Positions 1-7,603 of a DNA stretch of 64,000 bases are shown here, piece after piece. A program made the position numbers and the translations under genes. Below the pieces are notes generated by a model, which was not told where the DNA came from, did not search any database, and saw only the letters and a list, made by a program, of their open reading frames with translations. The first letter of the stretch is position 1, and every line of letters starts with the position of its first letter. Source of the DNA: Erythrobacteraceae bacterium (GTDB lineage: Bacteria > Pseudomonadota > Alphaproteobacteria > Sphingomonadales > Sphingomonadaceae); contig PALE01000058.1 in assembly GCA_002706445.1 (NCBI GenBank), forward strand, positions 1 to 64,000, in the 5' to 3' direction.

Positions 1-38
1 AACCCAAGGGCAAATCGGGCGACTGATCTCCCTTGGTT

Positions 39-1325
39 ATGAGCGGCGACGTTCCGACAATTTTCGCAGTTTCGAGCGGTGCTCCACCGGCAGCGATCGG
101 GGTGATCCGTGTGAGCGGCCCACGCGCAGGCGAGGCTCTGCGTGCTTTGGCTGGCCGCGAGATCGCTCCCCGACGGGCAAGTCTGGCGCGGTTGCGTGAT
201 GCTTCCGGCGCTGTGCTCGACGAGGCGCTGGTGTTGTGGTTTCCGGGTCCGGCGACGGCAACGGGTGAAGATTTGGCCGAATTGCACTGTCACGGCGGTC
301 GGGCGGTGCTGACGGCGGTGAGTGCCGCTCTGGGTGCCATGGAGGGTTTGCGGCCTGCCGAAGAGGGCGAGTTTACCCGCCGCGCCTTTGCCAATGGCCG
401 GATCGATTTGGCCGAGGCGGAAGGGCTCGCCGATCTGCTCGAAGCGGAGACCGAATTGCAACGCGCCGCGGCGGTGGCGGGGATGGGCGGGGTGCTTTCC
501 AGCAAGGTCGAGGCATGGCGCGATGTGGTCCTGCATCTGTCCGCGCAGGTCGAAGCTGCGCTCGATTTTTCGGACGAGGATGATGTCTCCGAGCTTCCCG
601 AGGGATTTTCAGCGCGAATTGCCGATGTTTCACGTGAAATCGGCGAATGGCTGGCGCGGCCTCGCTCCGAAAAGCTCAAGGAGGGCTACCGCGTGGTGCT
701 AGCAGGGCCTCCGAACTCTGGAAAATCTACGCTTTTCAATGTTTTGATAGAAAGCGAAGCCGCCATTACGTCCCCGATTGCGGGAACGACGCGCGACCTG
801 ATCGAACGCAGTGTTGCGATTGCAGGTGTGCCCTTTAGTATCGTCGATACCGCGGGTCTGCGCGATGAAAGCGGCGAGGAGATCGAGGCTATCGGTATCG
901 AGCGTGCGCGCAAGGAATTGGATCGCGCCGATCTGGTGCTGTGGCTCGGGCCGGAAGGCGAGGGGCCCAGGGGTGCATGGGAAATTGCCGCTCGCAAGGA
1001 TGCTTCAGACCATCGGGCAAAAGCACGGGCGGATCACACGATATCGGCGCTTACGGGGGAGGGTGTGCAGGAGCTCAAGAGGGCCTTGGTGGAGCGTGCG
1101 CGGGGTGCGATGCCGAAGCCGGGAGAAACGGCGCTCAACGCACGGCAACATGCGCGGCTTGAGGAGGCTCTAGCAGGGCTCAAAGGGGCTGAGGGGCACT
1201 CTGACCTGCTTCTGATTGGTGAAGAATTGCGGAGAGTTCGGGTCGCGCTTGATCGCCTTATCGGGCGGGCGACAACTGAGGATATGCTCGACGCTCTGTT
1301 CGGGCGTTTCTGCATCGGCAAGTGA
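39..1325 (+). CDS. mnmE: tRNA uridine-5-carboxymethylaminomethyl GTPase MnmE (TrmE)
   Basis: With MnmG this GTPase makes the cmnm5 modification at wobble U34 of tRNAs. The 428-residue product has the TrmE N-terminal domain (about 1-118), a helical domain, and an inserted Ras-like G domain with P-loop GPPNSGKST near 222, GTTRD near 248 and DTAGL near 269. It ends in the diagnostic CIGK. The first in-frame ATG is 39; a TTG two codons earlier is less likely. The usual NKxD guanine-specificity motif is not evident: the equivalent stretch reads AARKDASD. A degenerate parS lies inside at 626-641. Family assignment is certain. Confidence 0.97.
   Translation: MSGDVPTIFAVSSGAPPAAIGVIRVSGPRAGEALRALAGREIAPRRASLARLRDASGAVLDEALVLWFPGPATATGEDLAELHCHGGRAVLTAVSAALGAMEGLRPAEEGEFTRRAFANGRIDLAEAEGLADLLEAETELQRAAAVAGMGGVLSSKVEAWRDVVLHLSAQVEAALDFSDEDDVSELPEGFSARIADVSREIGEWLARPRSEKLKEGYRVVLAGPPNSGKSTLFNVLIESEAAITSPIAGTTRDLIERSVAIAGVPFSIVDTAGLRDESGEEIEAIGIERARKELDRADLVLWLGPEGEGPRGAWEIAARKDASDHRAKARADHTISALTGEGVQELKRALVERARGAMPKPGETALNARQHARLEEALAGLKGAEGHSDLLLIGEELRRVRVALDRLIGRATTEDMLDALFGRFCIGK
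626..641. other. degenerate parS-like site
   Basis: Matches 14 of 16 positions of the alphaproteobacterial/Bacillus parS consensus around a CACGTG core; the last two bases differ. It is inside mnmE, where it encodes Val-Ser-Arg-Glu. It is the outermost member of the parS cluster and may be weak or non-functional. Confidence 0.5.
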
Positions 1326-1343
1326 TGGTCGGCTCGTCACCGA

Positions 1344-1359
1344 TGTTTCACGTGAAACA
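1344..1359. other. parS centromere site, intergenic
   Basis: Perfect 16-bp TGTTTCACGTGAAACA palindrome in the mnmE-mnmG spacer; symmetry extends to 22 bp (1341-1362). ParB is known to load at such sites and spread by CTP-dependent sliding. parB lies 3.4 kb downstream. Confidence 0.93.
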
Positions 1360-1411
1360 TCGCAGCGATTGCGCTTTGACCATGGGCGAGTGAACGCCTA
1401 TCTGGCGCGCT

Positions 1412-3265
1412 ATGGAGAGTTTCGATGTCTTGGTGATCGGCGGCGGGCATGCCGGTGTCGAGGCGGCTTGTGCCGCTGCGCGCATGGGTGCGCGCACGGG
1501 ACTGGTGAGCTTCGATCTCGATGCTGTGGGTGCGATGAGCTGCAATCCGGCAATCGGCGGGCTCGGCAAGGGGCATCTCGTGCGCGAAGTCGACGCCCTC
1601 GACGGGGTGATCGGGCGGGCCGCCGACGCAGGTGCGATCCACTATCGCATGCTCAACCGTTCAAAGGGCAGCGCTGTCTGGGGCCCTCGCGTGCAGGCGG
1701 ACCGCAAGCGGTTCAAGGCGGCAGTTCAGGCGATTGTGAGCCAGCAAGCCAACCTCACGCTGATCGAGGGTGAGGCTGCGGCCTTATCGTTGAAGGGCGG
1801 GGTGGTTGCAGGCCTCGAACTGGCGGATGGCACACATCTCGAAGCGCCGCGCGTGATCCTTTGTACAGGGACGTTCCTTGGCGGAGTGCTGTTCCGCGGG
1901 GAAGAACGTTACGAAGGCGGCCGCATCGGAGAAAACGCGGCCAAGCGTTTGGCCGAGCAATTGCGCAGTGCCGATCTGCCAATGGCGCGGCTCAAAACTG
2001 GCACGCCGCCCCGGCTCGACGGGCGCACGATCGACTGGGCAAGCCTCGAGGAGCAGCCATCGGATGGCGAAAGCTGGACGATGTCGCCGCTTACAAAGGC
2101 TCGCGCCAATCCGCAGGTCTTCTGCGCAATCACTCGTACGACACAGGCCTCGCACGACGCCATTCGCGCCAATCTTCACCGTTCTCCGCTGTTTTCGGGA
2201 GCAATCGGCGCTGCGGGGCCGCGGTACTGTCCATCGATCGAGGACAAGATCCACCGTTTCGGAGATCGCGACGGGCATCAGGTGTTCCTCGAGCCGGAAG
2301 GGTTGGAGACGCATCTCGTTTATCCCAACGGTATCAGCACATCACTCCCGACCGATGTTCAGGAGGCGATGCTGCGTGCCATGCCCGGCCTCGAACGTGT
2401 TGAGATGGTCGTTCCGGGCTATGCGGTCGAATATGATCACATCGATCCTCGCGCTTTGACGCCGGATTTGCAGTTGCGCGCCATTCCGGGACTTTACTGC
2501 GCAGGCCAGATCAATGGCACGACGGGATATGAAGAGGCGGCGGCGCAAGGGCTCGTAGCGGGTTTGGAAGCGGCTGCCGCTGTGCTTGGCAAGCCGGCGC
2601 CGGCGCTCGATCGCGCAAACTCGTACATCGCGGTTATGATCGACGATCTCACTCTGCAAGGGGTGAGCGAGCCTTACCGCATGCTCACTTCGCGTGCGGA
2701 ATATCGTCTCCGCCTCCGTGCCAACAACGCATCGAGCCGGTTGACGCCGCTCGGTATTGAAGCTGGCTGCATCGGTCAGGAGCGGCGCAAATGGCTCGAA
2801 CAGCGCGATGTTTCACGTGAAACACTTGGTGAATTGTTCAAAATGTCCATTCACGCCCGTGATTTGGCCGATAATGGGGTCAATGTTCGGCGCGACGGGG
2901 GAGAGAAGCCGGTAGAAGAGTGGTTGCGGCACGACGGGATTACCCTCGAAACGCTGTCACTCTGGTTGGGCGATGGCTTGAAGCTCGATCCGCAATTGGC
3001 CGAAGAGATGGCGGAAGACGCCGCCTATGCGCCTTATCTGGCGCGGCAGGATGCCGAGTTGCGCGATTTGCGCGCGAGCGAGGAACTGCCTTTGGCGGCT
3101 GACTTTCCTTATGACCGTGTGCCCGGCCTCTCGAATGAAATGGTCGAGCGGTTGTCCGCCGCGGCACCCACAACGCTGGCCGCAGCGGGCAGGGTTCCCG
3201 GCGTGACTCCGGCGGCGCTCTCTGCGCTGTTGGTCCATGCACGGCGTTGGCAGCGCGCAGCGTGA
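1412..3265 (+). CDS. mnmG: tRNA uridine-5-carboxymethylaminomethyl enzyme MnmG (GidA)
   Basis: FAD-dependent partner of MnmE in U34 tRNA modification. The 617-residue length is normal for the family. The N-terminal dinucleotide-binding motif [10 protein letters not shown] is at about 10-19, the family signature [14 protein letters not shown] follows near 50, and the C-terminal helical domain that contacts MnmE is intact. ATG 1412 matches the family start. The stop codon overlaps a possible GTG start of rsmG. A perfect parS at 2809-2824 is embedded in the reading frame as Asp-Val-Ser-Arg-Glu-Thr. Confidence 0.97.
   Translation: MESFDVLVIGGGHAGVEAACAAARMGARTGLVSFDLDAVGAMSCNPAIGGLGKGHLVREVDALDGVIGRAADAGAIHYRMLNRSKGSAVWGPRVQADRKRFKAAVQAIVSQQANLTLIEGEAAALSLKGGVVAGLELADGTHLEAPRVILCTGTFLGGVLFRGEERYEGGRIGENAAKRLAEQLRSADLPMARLKTGTPPRLDGRTIDWASLEEQPSDGESWTMSPLTKARANPQVFCAITRTTQASHDAIRANLHRSPLFSGAIGAAGPRYCPSIEDKIHRFGDRDGHQVFLEPEGLETHLVYPNGISTSLPTDVQEAMLRAMPGLERVEMVVPGYAVEYDHIDPRALTPDLQLRAIPGLYCAGQINGTTGYEEAAAQGLVAGLEAAAAVLGKPAPALDRANSYIAVMIDDLTLQGVSEPYRMLTSRAEYRLRLRANNASSRLTPLGIEAGCIGQERRKWLEQRDVSRETLGELFKMSIHARDLADNGVNVRRDGGEKPVEEWLRHDGITLETLSLWLGDGLKLDPQLAEEMAEDAAYAPYLARQDAELRDLRASEELPLAADFPYDRVPGLSNEMVERLSAAAPTTLAAAGRVPGVTPAALSALLVHARRWQRAA
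2809..2824. other. parS centromere site within mnmG
   Basis: Perfect copy of TGTTTCACGTGAAACA inside the 3' third of mnmG, kept in a frame compatible with the protein. Confidence 0.93.
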
Positions 3266-3276
3266 GCGAAAGACAC

Positions 3277-3903
3277 ATGATCTCCAGCGAGGAAGAAGCC
3301 CGCACCTATGCCCTGCAATGGGGTGATGTGGAGGCAGCTTCACGGCTTGATCGCTATTGCGCGATGCTACTGGCCGAGAACCAGCGCCAGAATCTCATCA
3401 GCAAACCGTCCGAAGCGCAGCTTTGGGTGCGTCATATCGCCGATAGCGCGCAGCTTCTCGAACATGTTCCACGTGAAACATATATGGAGCGCGTGCCGGG
3501 GACTTGGCTCGATCTGGGCACAGGGCCGGGCCTCCCGGGCCTTGTGATCGCCATTCTTTGCCCGCGTATTCCCGTTGTGCTGGTTGAATCGCGTGCGGGT
3601 AGGGTCGAATTTCTCGAAAATTGCGTCGCAGAACTTGGCCTCAAGAACTGTGAAGTTATTGGCCAGCGGCTTGAACGGGTTAACCCGTTCGAGAGTTGGG
3701 TCATTTCGGCACGGGCTTTCGCTCCCTTGGAGAAACTCCTGCGCTTATCCGCACCCTTCTCCACAAAGGACACCCGCTACCTCTTGCCCAAGGGGCGCTC
3801 GGCAGCGCACGAACTGGAGGCAACGAAGCCTGCGATTCGAAAACTGTTCCACGTGAAACATTCGTTGACCGATGCGGAGGCTGGTATCATCGTGAGCCGA
3901 TGA
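3277..3903 (+). CDS. rsmG: 16S rRNA m7G527 methyltransferase RsmG (GidB)
   Basis: SAM-dependent methyltransferase that makes m7G at 16S position 527. It is 208 residues from ATG 3277. The SAM-binding loop DLGTGPGLPG starts near residue 78, and NLISKPSEAQLWVRHIADS near 40 fits the family. A GTG at 3262 overlapping the mnmG stop is the alternative start. Two parS sites lie inside (3465-3480 and 3845-3860). The stop overlaps an ATG at 3900 in the parA frame, so the block is probably translationally coupled. Confidence 0.95.
   Translation: MISSEEEARTYALQWGDVEAASRLDRYCAMLLAENQRQNLISKPSEAQLWVRHIADSAQLLEHVPRETYMERVPGTWLDLGTGPGLPGLVIAILCPRIPVVLVESRAGRVEFLENCVAELGLKNCEVIGQRLERVNPFESWVISARAFAPLEKLLRLSAPFSTKDTRYLLPKGRSAAHELEATKPAIRKLFHVKHSLTDAEAGIIVSR
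3465..3480. other. parS centromere site within rsmG
   Basis: TGTTCCACGTGAAACA, identical to the classical Bacillus parS consensus. It encodes Val-Pro-Arg-Glu in rsmG. Confidence 0.92.
3845..3860. other. parS centromere site at the rsmG 3' end
   Basis: Second TGTTCCACGTGAAACA copy in rsmG, 380 bp after the previous one and about 0.1 kb before the parA start. Here it is read in a different frame (Phe-His-Val-Lys-His), so protein constraint alone does not explain its conservation. Confidence 0.92.
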
Positions 3904-3965
3904 GCTTTCACGATGAAATCACGGCAGAAACCACCCCTTCGCAGGGGCAAGACAGGAAGCGCGCC

Positions 3966-4742
3966 ATGTTGACCATTGCCATCGCAAACCAGAAGGGCGG
4001 GGTGGGGAAGACCACCACGGCTATCAATATGGCGACCGCAATGGCGGCAACCGGCTGGCGCACTCTGCTGATCGACCTTGATCCGCAAGGCAATGCGTCG
4101 ACCGGATTGGGCATCGATTCCGCTTCACGTGAAGTTTCGAGCTATGATCTTCTGGTCGATGAAGTGCCGATTGCTGATGCGACCGTCGGGACGAGTATCC
4201 CGGGGCTCGATATCGTGCCTGCGACGGTTGATCTCTCCGGCGCGGAGGTCGAGCTTGTGTCGGTCGAAGACCGCACGGCACGGTTGCGCGATGCACTCGC
4301 CAACCATCATGGCCACGAAATCTGCTTTATCGACTGCCCGCCTTCACTCGGCCTGCTGACGCTCAACGCGCTGTGTGCGGCCGATTCTATCCTCGTCCCG
4401 CTGCAATGCGAGTTCTTCGCGCTCGAGGGGCTCAGCCAGCTTTTGCAGACGGTTGAGCGGGTGCAGCAGCTTTTCAATCCCTCGCTCGACATCATCGGTG
4501 TGGCGCTGACCATGTATGACCGCCGCAACCGTTTGACCGACGAGGTTTCGGAAAATGTGCGCGAATGCCTCGGCAATCTGGTGTTCGAGACGGTGATTCC
4601 GCGCAATGTGCGCCTGTCCGAAGCACCCGGCCACGGCGTGCCGGCGCTGATTTACGATCATTCCTGTGCCGGAAGCCGCGCCTATATGTCGCTTGCCCGC
4701 GAACTTATCGGACGTTTTCCGGCTGAAAGGCAGGCAGCGTGA
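3966..4742 (+). CDS. parA: chromosome partitioning ATPase ParA
   Basis: ParA/Soj-type deviant Walker ATPase that drives ParB-parS complexes to the cell poles. It is 258 residues. The deviant Walker A KGGVGKTT sits at about 10-17, DLDPQGNASTG follows, and FIDCPPS is the Walker B region. ATG 3966 is chosen because GGAAG lies six bases upstream and the family usually starts just before this strand; ATG 3900, overlapping the rsmG stop, would add 22 residues. The stop overlaps the parB GTG start. A weak CACGTG-centred site is at 4121-4136. Confidence 0.96.
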   Translation: MLTIAIANQKGGVGKTTTAINMATAMAATGWRTLLIDLDPQGNASTGLGIDSASREVSSYDLLVDEVPIADATVGTSIPGLDIVPATVDLSGAEVELVSVEDRTARLRDALANHHGHEICFIDCPPSLGLLTLNALCAADSILVPLQCEFFALEGLSQLLQTVERVQQLFNPSLDIIGVALTMYDRRNRLTDEVSENVRECLGNLVFETVIPRNVRLSEAPGHGVPALIYDHSCAGSRAYMSLARELIGRFPAERQAA

Positions 4743-5722
4743 GCAAGAATACCGATCTGATCCGCTTTTCCGTCCCGCAACGCGCAGCTGGCGACAAGAA
4801 GAACCGGCTGGGCAAGGGTCTGGGAGCGCTCTTGGGTGAAACCAAGCGCGAAGAGCCGCTTGTTCGCAGCGAGGCGGAAAAGGCCGCATCGGAAGGCGGG
4901 GAGGGCGCTGTTGCTGCCGATTCACCGCTAAAGATGCTTCCCGTGGCGCGAATTACGCCGCTGCCGGGCAACCCGCGCAAGCATTTCGATGAATCGGCGC
5001 TCGACGAGCTTGCAGCGTCGATCGCGACGCGCGGGGTCATTCAGCCGATTATCGTGCGACCGCAGGGCGAGGGCCGGTACGAGCTTGTCGCCGGTGAGCG
5101 CCGCTGGCGCGCCGCGCAAAAGGCGCGTCTGCACGATATTCCCGCTCTGGTGCGCGATCTTTCCGACCGCGAGGTGATGGCGCTTGCGCTGATCGAGAAC
5201 CTTCAACGCGAAGACCTCAACCCTGTCGAAGAAGCGCGCGCATATCAACGGCTTAGCGAAGACGAAGGCATGACTCAGGCGGAGATCGCCCGCATGGTCG
5301 AAAAGTCGCGCAGCCACGTTGCAAATATCCAGCGCCTGCTCGGCCTGCCCGAATCGGTGCTTGATCTGGTCGAGGAGGGGCGGCTGTCGATGGGCCATGC
5401 GCGTGCCCTTATCGGTCAGGACGAGGCGACCGACCTCGCCAAGCGGGCGGTGAACGATAATCTTTCGGTGCGCGAGATCGAAAAGCTGGTCCGCCGGATG
5501 GCGAAAGGCACGAAAAGCACCGGTGCGACGGCACGCACTTCCGAATCGGGCCATGAAGACGCCGATATTGTCGCGGTTCAGCGTCATCTGGAGGAATTTC
5601 TCGGTCTGAAGGTGCTGATCAAAGCCGATTCGGACCCGCGGACGGGTACGATCAGCATCAAATACGACACGCTCGACCAGCTCGATATGCTGTGTCAGCG
5701 CCTGACGGGCGGCGATATTTAA
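4739..5722 (+). CDS. parB: chromosome partitioning protein ParB
   Basis: CTP-binding clamp that loads on parS. It is 327 residues: a basic N-terminus with the ParA-contact sequence (NRLGKGLGALLG), a ParB/Srx domain with VAGERRWRAAQ near 120, a helix-turn-helix (MTQAEIARMVEKSRSHVANI) near 180, and a C-terminal dimerisation segment. GTG 4739 overlaps the parA stop by four bases, which implies coupled translation. The parS cluster upstream supplies its binding sites. Confidence 0.96.
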   Translation: MSKNTDLIRFSVPQRAAGDKKNRLGKGLGALLGETKREEPLVRSEAEKAASEGGEGAVAADSPLKMLPVARITPLPGNPRKHFDESALDELAASIATRGVIQPIIVRPQGEGRYELVAGERRWRAAQKARLHDIPALVRDLSDREVMALALIENLQREDLNPVEEARAYQRLSEDEGMTQAEIARMVEKSRSHVANIQRLLGLPESVLDLVEEGRLSMGHARALIGQDEATDLAKRAVNDNLSVREIEKLVRRMAKGTKSTGATARTSESGHEDADIVAVQRHLEEFLGLKVLIKADSDPRTGTISIKYDTLDQLDMLCQRLTGGDI

Positions 5723-5967
5723 GCTGTTTTTCCGAACGGTAAGGAGCCGAAAACCCGCAGAAATCGGGGGTTCTCGCAGGTCTTCATGCCAGTTCTTACC
5801 GGTCAGGTAACCATACCTACAAACGAAACCGGAACCTGGGGGTTCTACCTAAGCGGCACGAACGGACCACGCATCTCGTTCGGCAGGCATCTTCGACACA
5901 TGGGCGATTCGGGTCGTCGGTCGATTGTGCAGGCACAGGGAAAAGACCACGCTTGGAAGGACCAACA
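5723..5967. other. intergenic region before the surface-fibre operon
   Basis: 245 bp with no convincing gene. It holds several short inverted repeats (such as GAACC/GGTTC around 5832-5845) and must contain the promoter of the DUF4402 gene. A GGAAC element at 5831 followed after 18 bp by CGGC only half matches the alphaproteobacterial EcfG general-stress promoter. Confidence 0.4.
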
Positions 5968-6513
5968 ATGACCAAGACCATTCGCTTTGGCGCAGCTAGC
6001 GTCGCTATGTTCGCCGCACTGGGCCTGAGCACCGCTGCTCACGCTGACACCGCAGCTGCAGACGCAACCGCAGAAGTTCTGGCTGCTCTCGAACTTACCA
6101 ACACCGACGCGCTGAACTTCGGCACCGTCATCCTGAGCGCAACTTCGACCGGCGGCACTGTCAATGTCGACGCAGCGGGCACCCGTGCCTGCGCTGGCGA
6201 CGTGGTCTGCGGTCCGGCTGGCGCCGAACAGGCTGCCGGCTTCACCGTGACCGGCACCGCTGGCTCGAACGTCTCGGTCGCTGTGCAGGATCTGGTCGCC
6301 AATCCGGTGTCGCTGACGCACACCGGCAACGTCGGCTCGACCAACGCCGAGCACAACATCGAACTCACCGCGCTGGTTGACAGCGCCGGCGGCAGCTACA
6401 CCGGTTTCTCCGGTTCGGAAGCATTCACCGTTGGCGGCACGATCGCGCTCGACGGCAGCGAAATCGCTGGCACCTACGAAGGTACCTTCGACGTTACCGT
6501 CGCCTACCAGTAA
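5968..6513 (+). CDS. DUF4402 secreted surface subunit (putative fibre protein)
   Basis: 181-residue exported protein. A signal peptide of about 25 residues ends in AHA. The mature part is Ala/Gly/Thr/Val-rich beta protein typical of DUF4402, with LNFGTV near 50, one close Cys pair (RACAGDVVC) and a C-terminal VTVAYQ beta strand of the kind used in donor-strand exchange. GGAAGG lies upstream of ATG 5968. A chaperone and an usher-like gene follow, so it is inferred to be the main building block of a surface fibre. No function has been proven for the domain. Confidence 0.88.
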   Translation: MTKTIRFGAASVAMFAALGLSTAAHADTAAADATAEVLAALELTNTDALNFGTVILSATSTGGTVNVDAAGTRACAGDVVCGPAGAEQAAGFTVTGTAGSNVSVAVQDLVANPVSLTHTGNVGSTNAEHNIELTALVDSAGGSYTGFSGSEAFTVGGTIALDGSEIAGTYEGTFDVTVAYQ

Positions 6514-6563
6514 AACCGATTGGCACACCGCAACGCGGTGATCCCGGTTTGAACGGGCTATCG

Positions 6564-6591
6564 AGCCGCATCCTTGCGAAAGGGTGCGGCT
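6564..6591 (+). terminator. hairpin after the fibre-subunit gene (attenuating terminator candidate)
   Basis: Ten-base-pair stem AGCCGCATCC / GGGTGCGGCT with one G-T pair and an eight-base loop, followed by CTTTGCTG. It lies between the subunit and chaperone genes, where pilus operons often carry a partial terminator that favours subunit mRNA. The U-tract is short, so leaky termination is inferred. Confidence 0.6.
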
Positions 6592-6727
6592 CTTTGCTGT
6601 GACGGGACCCACAGCAAGCCTGGCGGATCTTTATCCGTTCTTAACCCTATCTGCTTACCAAACTGCGTGAAACTACGCGGGAGCTCAGGGTGGTGATGAG
6701 CTTCCAGATCAGGGAGCCCACAACCAG

Positions 6728-7564
6728 ATGTTCTTCAATTCCTTGCAGAAAATTGCAAAACTCGGCGCCGGCCTTGCCGCGTTCGGCACGCTTGCCTTTG
6801 CGATGCCGGCGCAGGCGCAGGGCGATCTTCTTGTCGCACCCACACGCGTTATCCTCGATGGATCGCGCGGCACAGAAGTGATCCTGAGCAATATCGGCTC
6901 CGAAGAGGCGACCTATCGTATCGGGCTCGAACTGCGTCGCATGAACGAGGACGGCGAGCTGGTTCCGGTCGAAACTGCCGAAGCAAATTCGGTCGAGGAA
7001 GCGTCGCTCGGCATGATCCGCTACGCGCCGCGCCGCATTGCGCTGCCGCCGGGTCAACCGCAGGCGATCCGCCTGTCGGCACGTCCCGGGGCGGAACTTC
7101 CTGACGGCGAGTATCGCGTGCACATGTCCTTCAAGGCAATCCCGCGTCCGCGAGAAGTGACCGCAGACGAGCAGCCTTCCGAGGGTGTGACCTTCCGTCT
7201 GATACCTGTCTACGGAATCACGATCCCGATCATCGTCCGTCATGGCCGCGTCGAGGCGCAGGTTGCGCTGACACAGCCAGCCATTGTGCAGGGCGAGGCC
7301 GGTCCAGAATTTGCGATGACGATCGAGCGTTCGGGTGAAAGCTCGACGTACGGTGCACTCAATGTGTTCAAACCGGGTGTGAGTGATCCCGTGCTGCAGC
7401 TCGGCGGCGTCGCCGTTTATCCCGAAATTGGTCACCGCGAAGTGCGCCTGCGCCTTACGCCTGAACAGGTCGCTGCCCTGCGCGGCCAGGTGCGGGTGGA
7501 ATATCGCGAAATGCCCGATCAGGGTGGCGGTCTGATCGCCGCAGTCGAGGGGATGATCGGCTAA
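6728..7564 (+). CDS. periplasmic fimbrial chaperone, PapD-like
   Basis: 278-residue exported protein with a signal peptide to about residue 30 (MPAQAQ). The immunoglobulin-like PapD N-domain shows LLVAPTRVILDG and the RYAPRRIALPPGQPQAIRL motif that marks the G1 strand of pilus chaperones, then a second beta domain. It is expected to hold DUF4402 subunits in the periplasm and pass them to the usher. It lies 214 bp after the subunit gene and 39 bp before the usher-like gene. The fold is clear; the substrate is inferred from position. Confidence 0.9.
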   Translation: MFFNSLQKIAKLGAGLAAFGTLAFAMPAQAQGDLLVAPTRVILDGSRGTEVILSNIGSEEATYRIGLELRRMNEDGELVPVETAEANSVEEASLGMIRYAPRRIALPPGQPQAIRLSARPGAELPDGEYRVHMSFKAIPRPREVTADEQPSEGVTFRLIPVYGITIPIIVRHGRVEAQVALTQPAIVQGEAGPEFAMTIERSGESSTYGALNVFKPGVSDPVLQLGGVAVYPEIGHREVRLRLTPEQVAALRGQVRVEYREMPDQGGGLIAAVEGMIG

Positions 7565-7603
7565 CGCCGGTCAGTCCTCTGGACGCTCAACGGACCTGAT
7601 CCG

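Noticed and set aside
5831-5857. EcfG-type general stress promoter before the DUF4402 gene
   Set aside because: GGAAC is present but the second element after 18 bp is CGGC, not CGTT.
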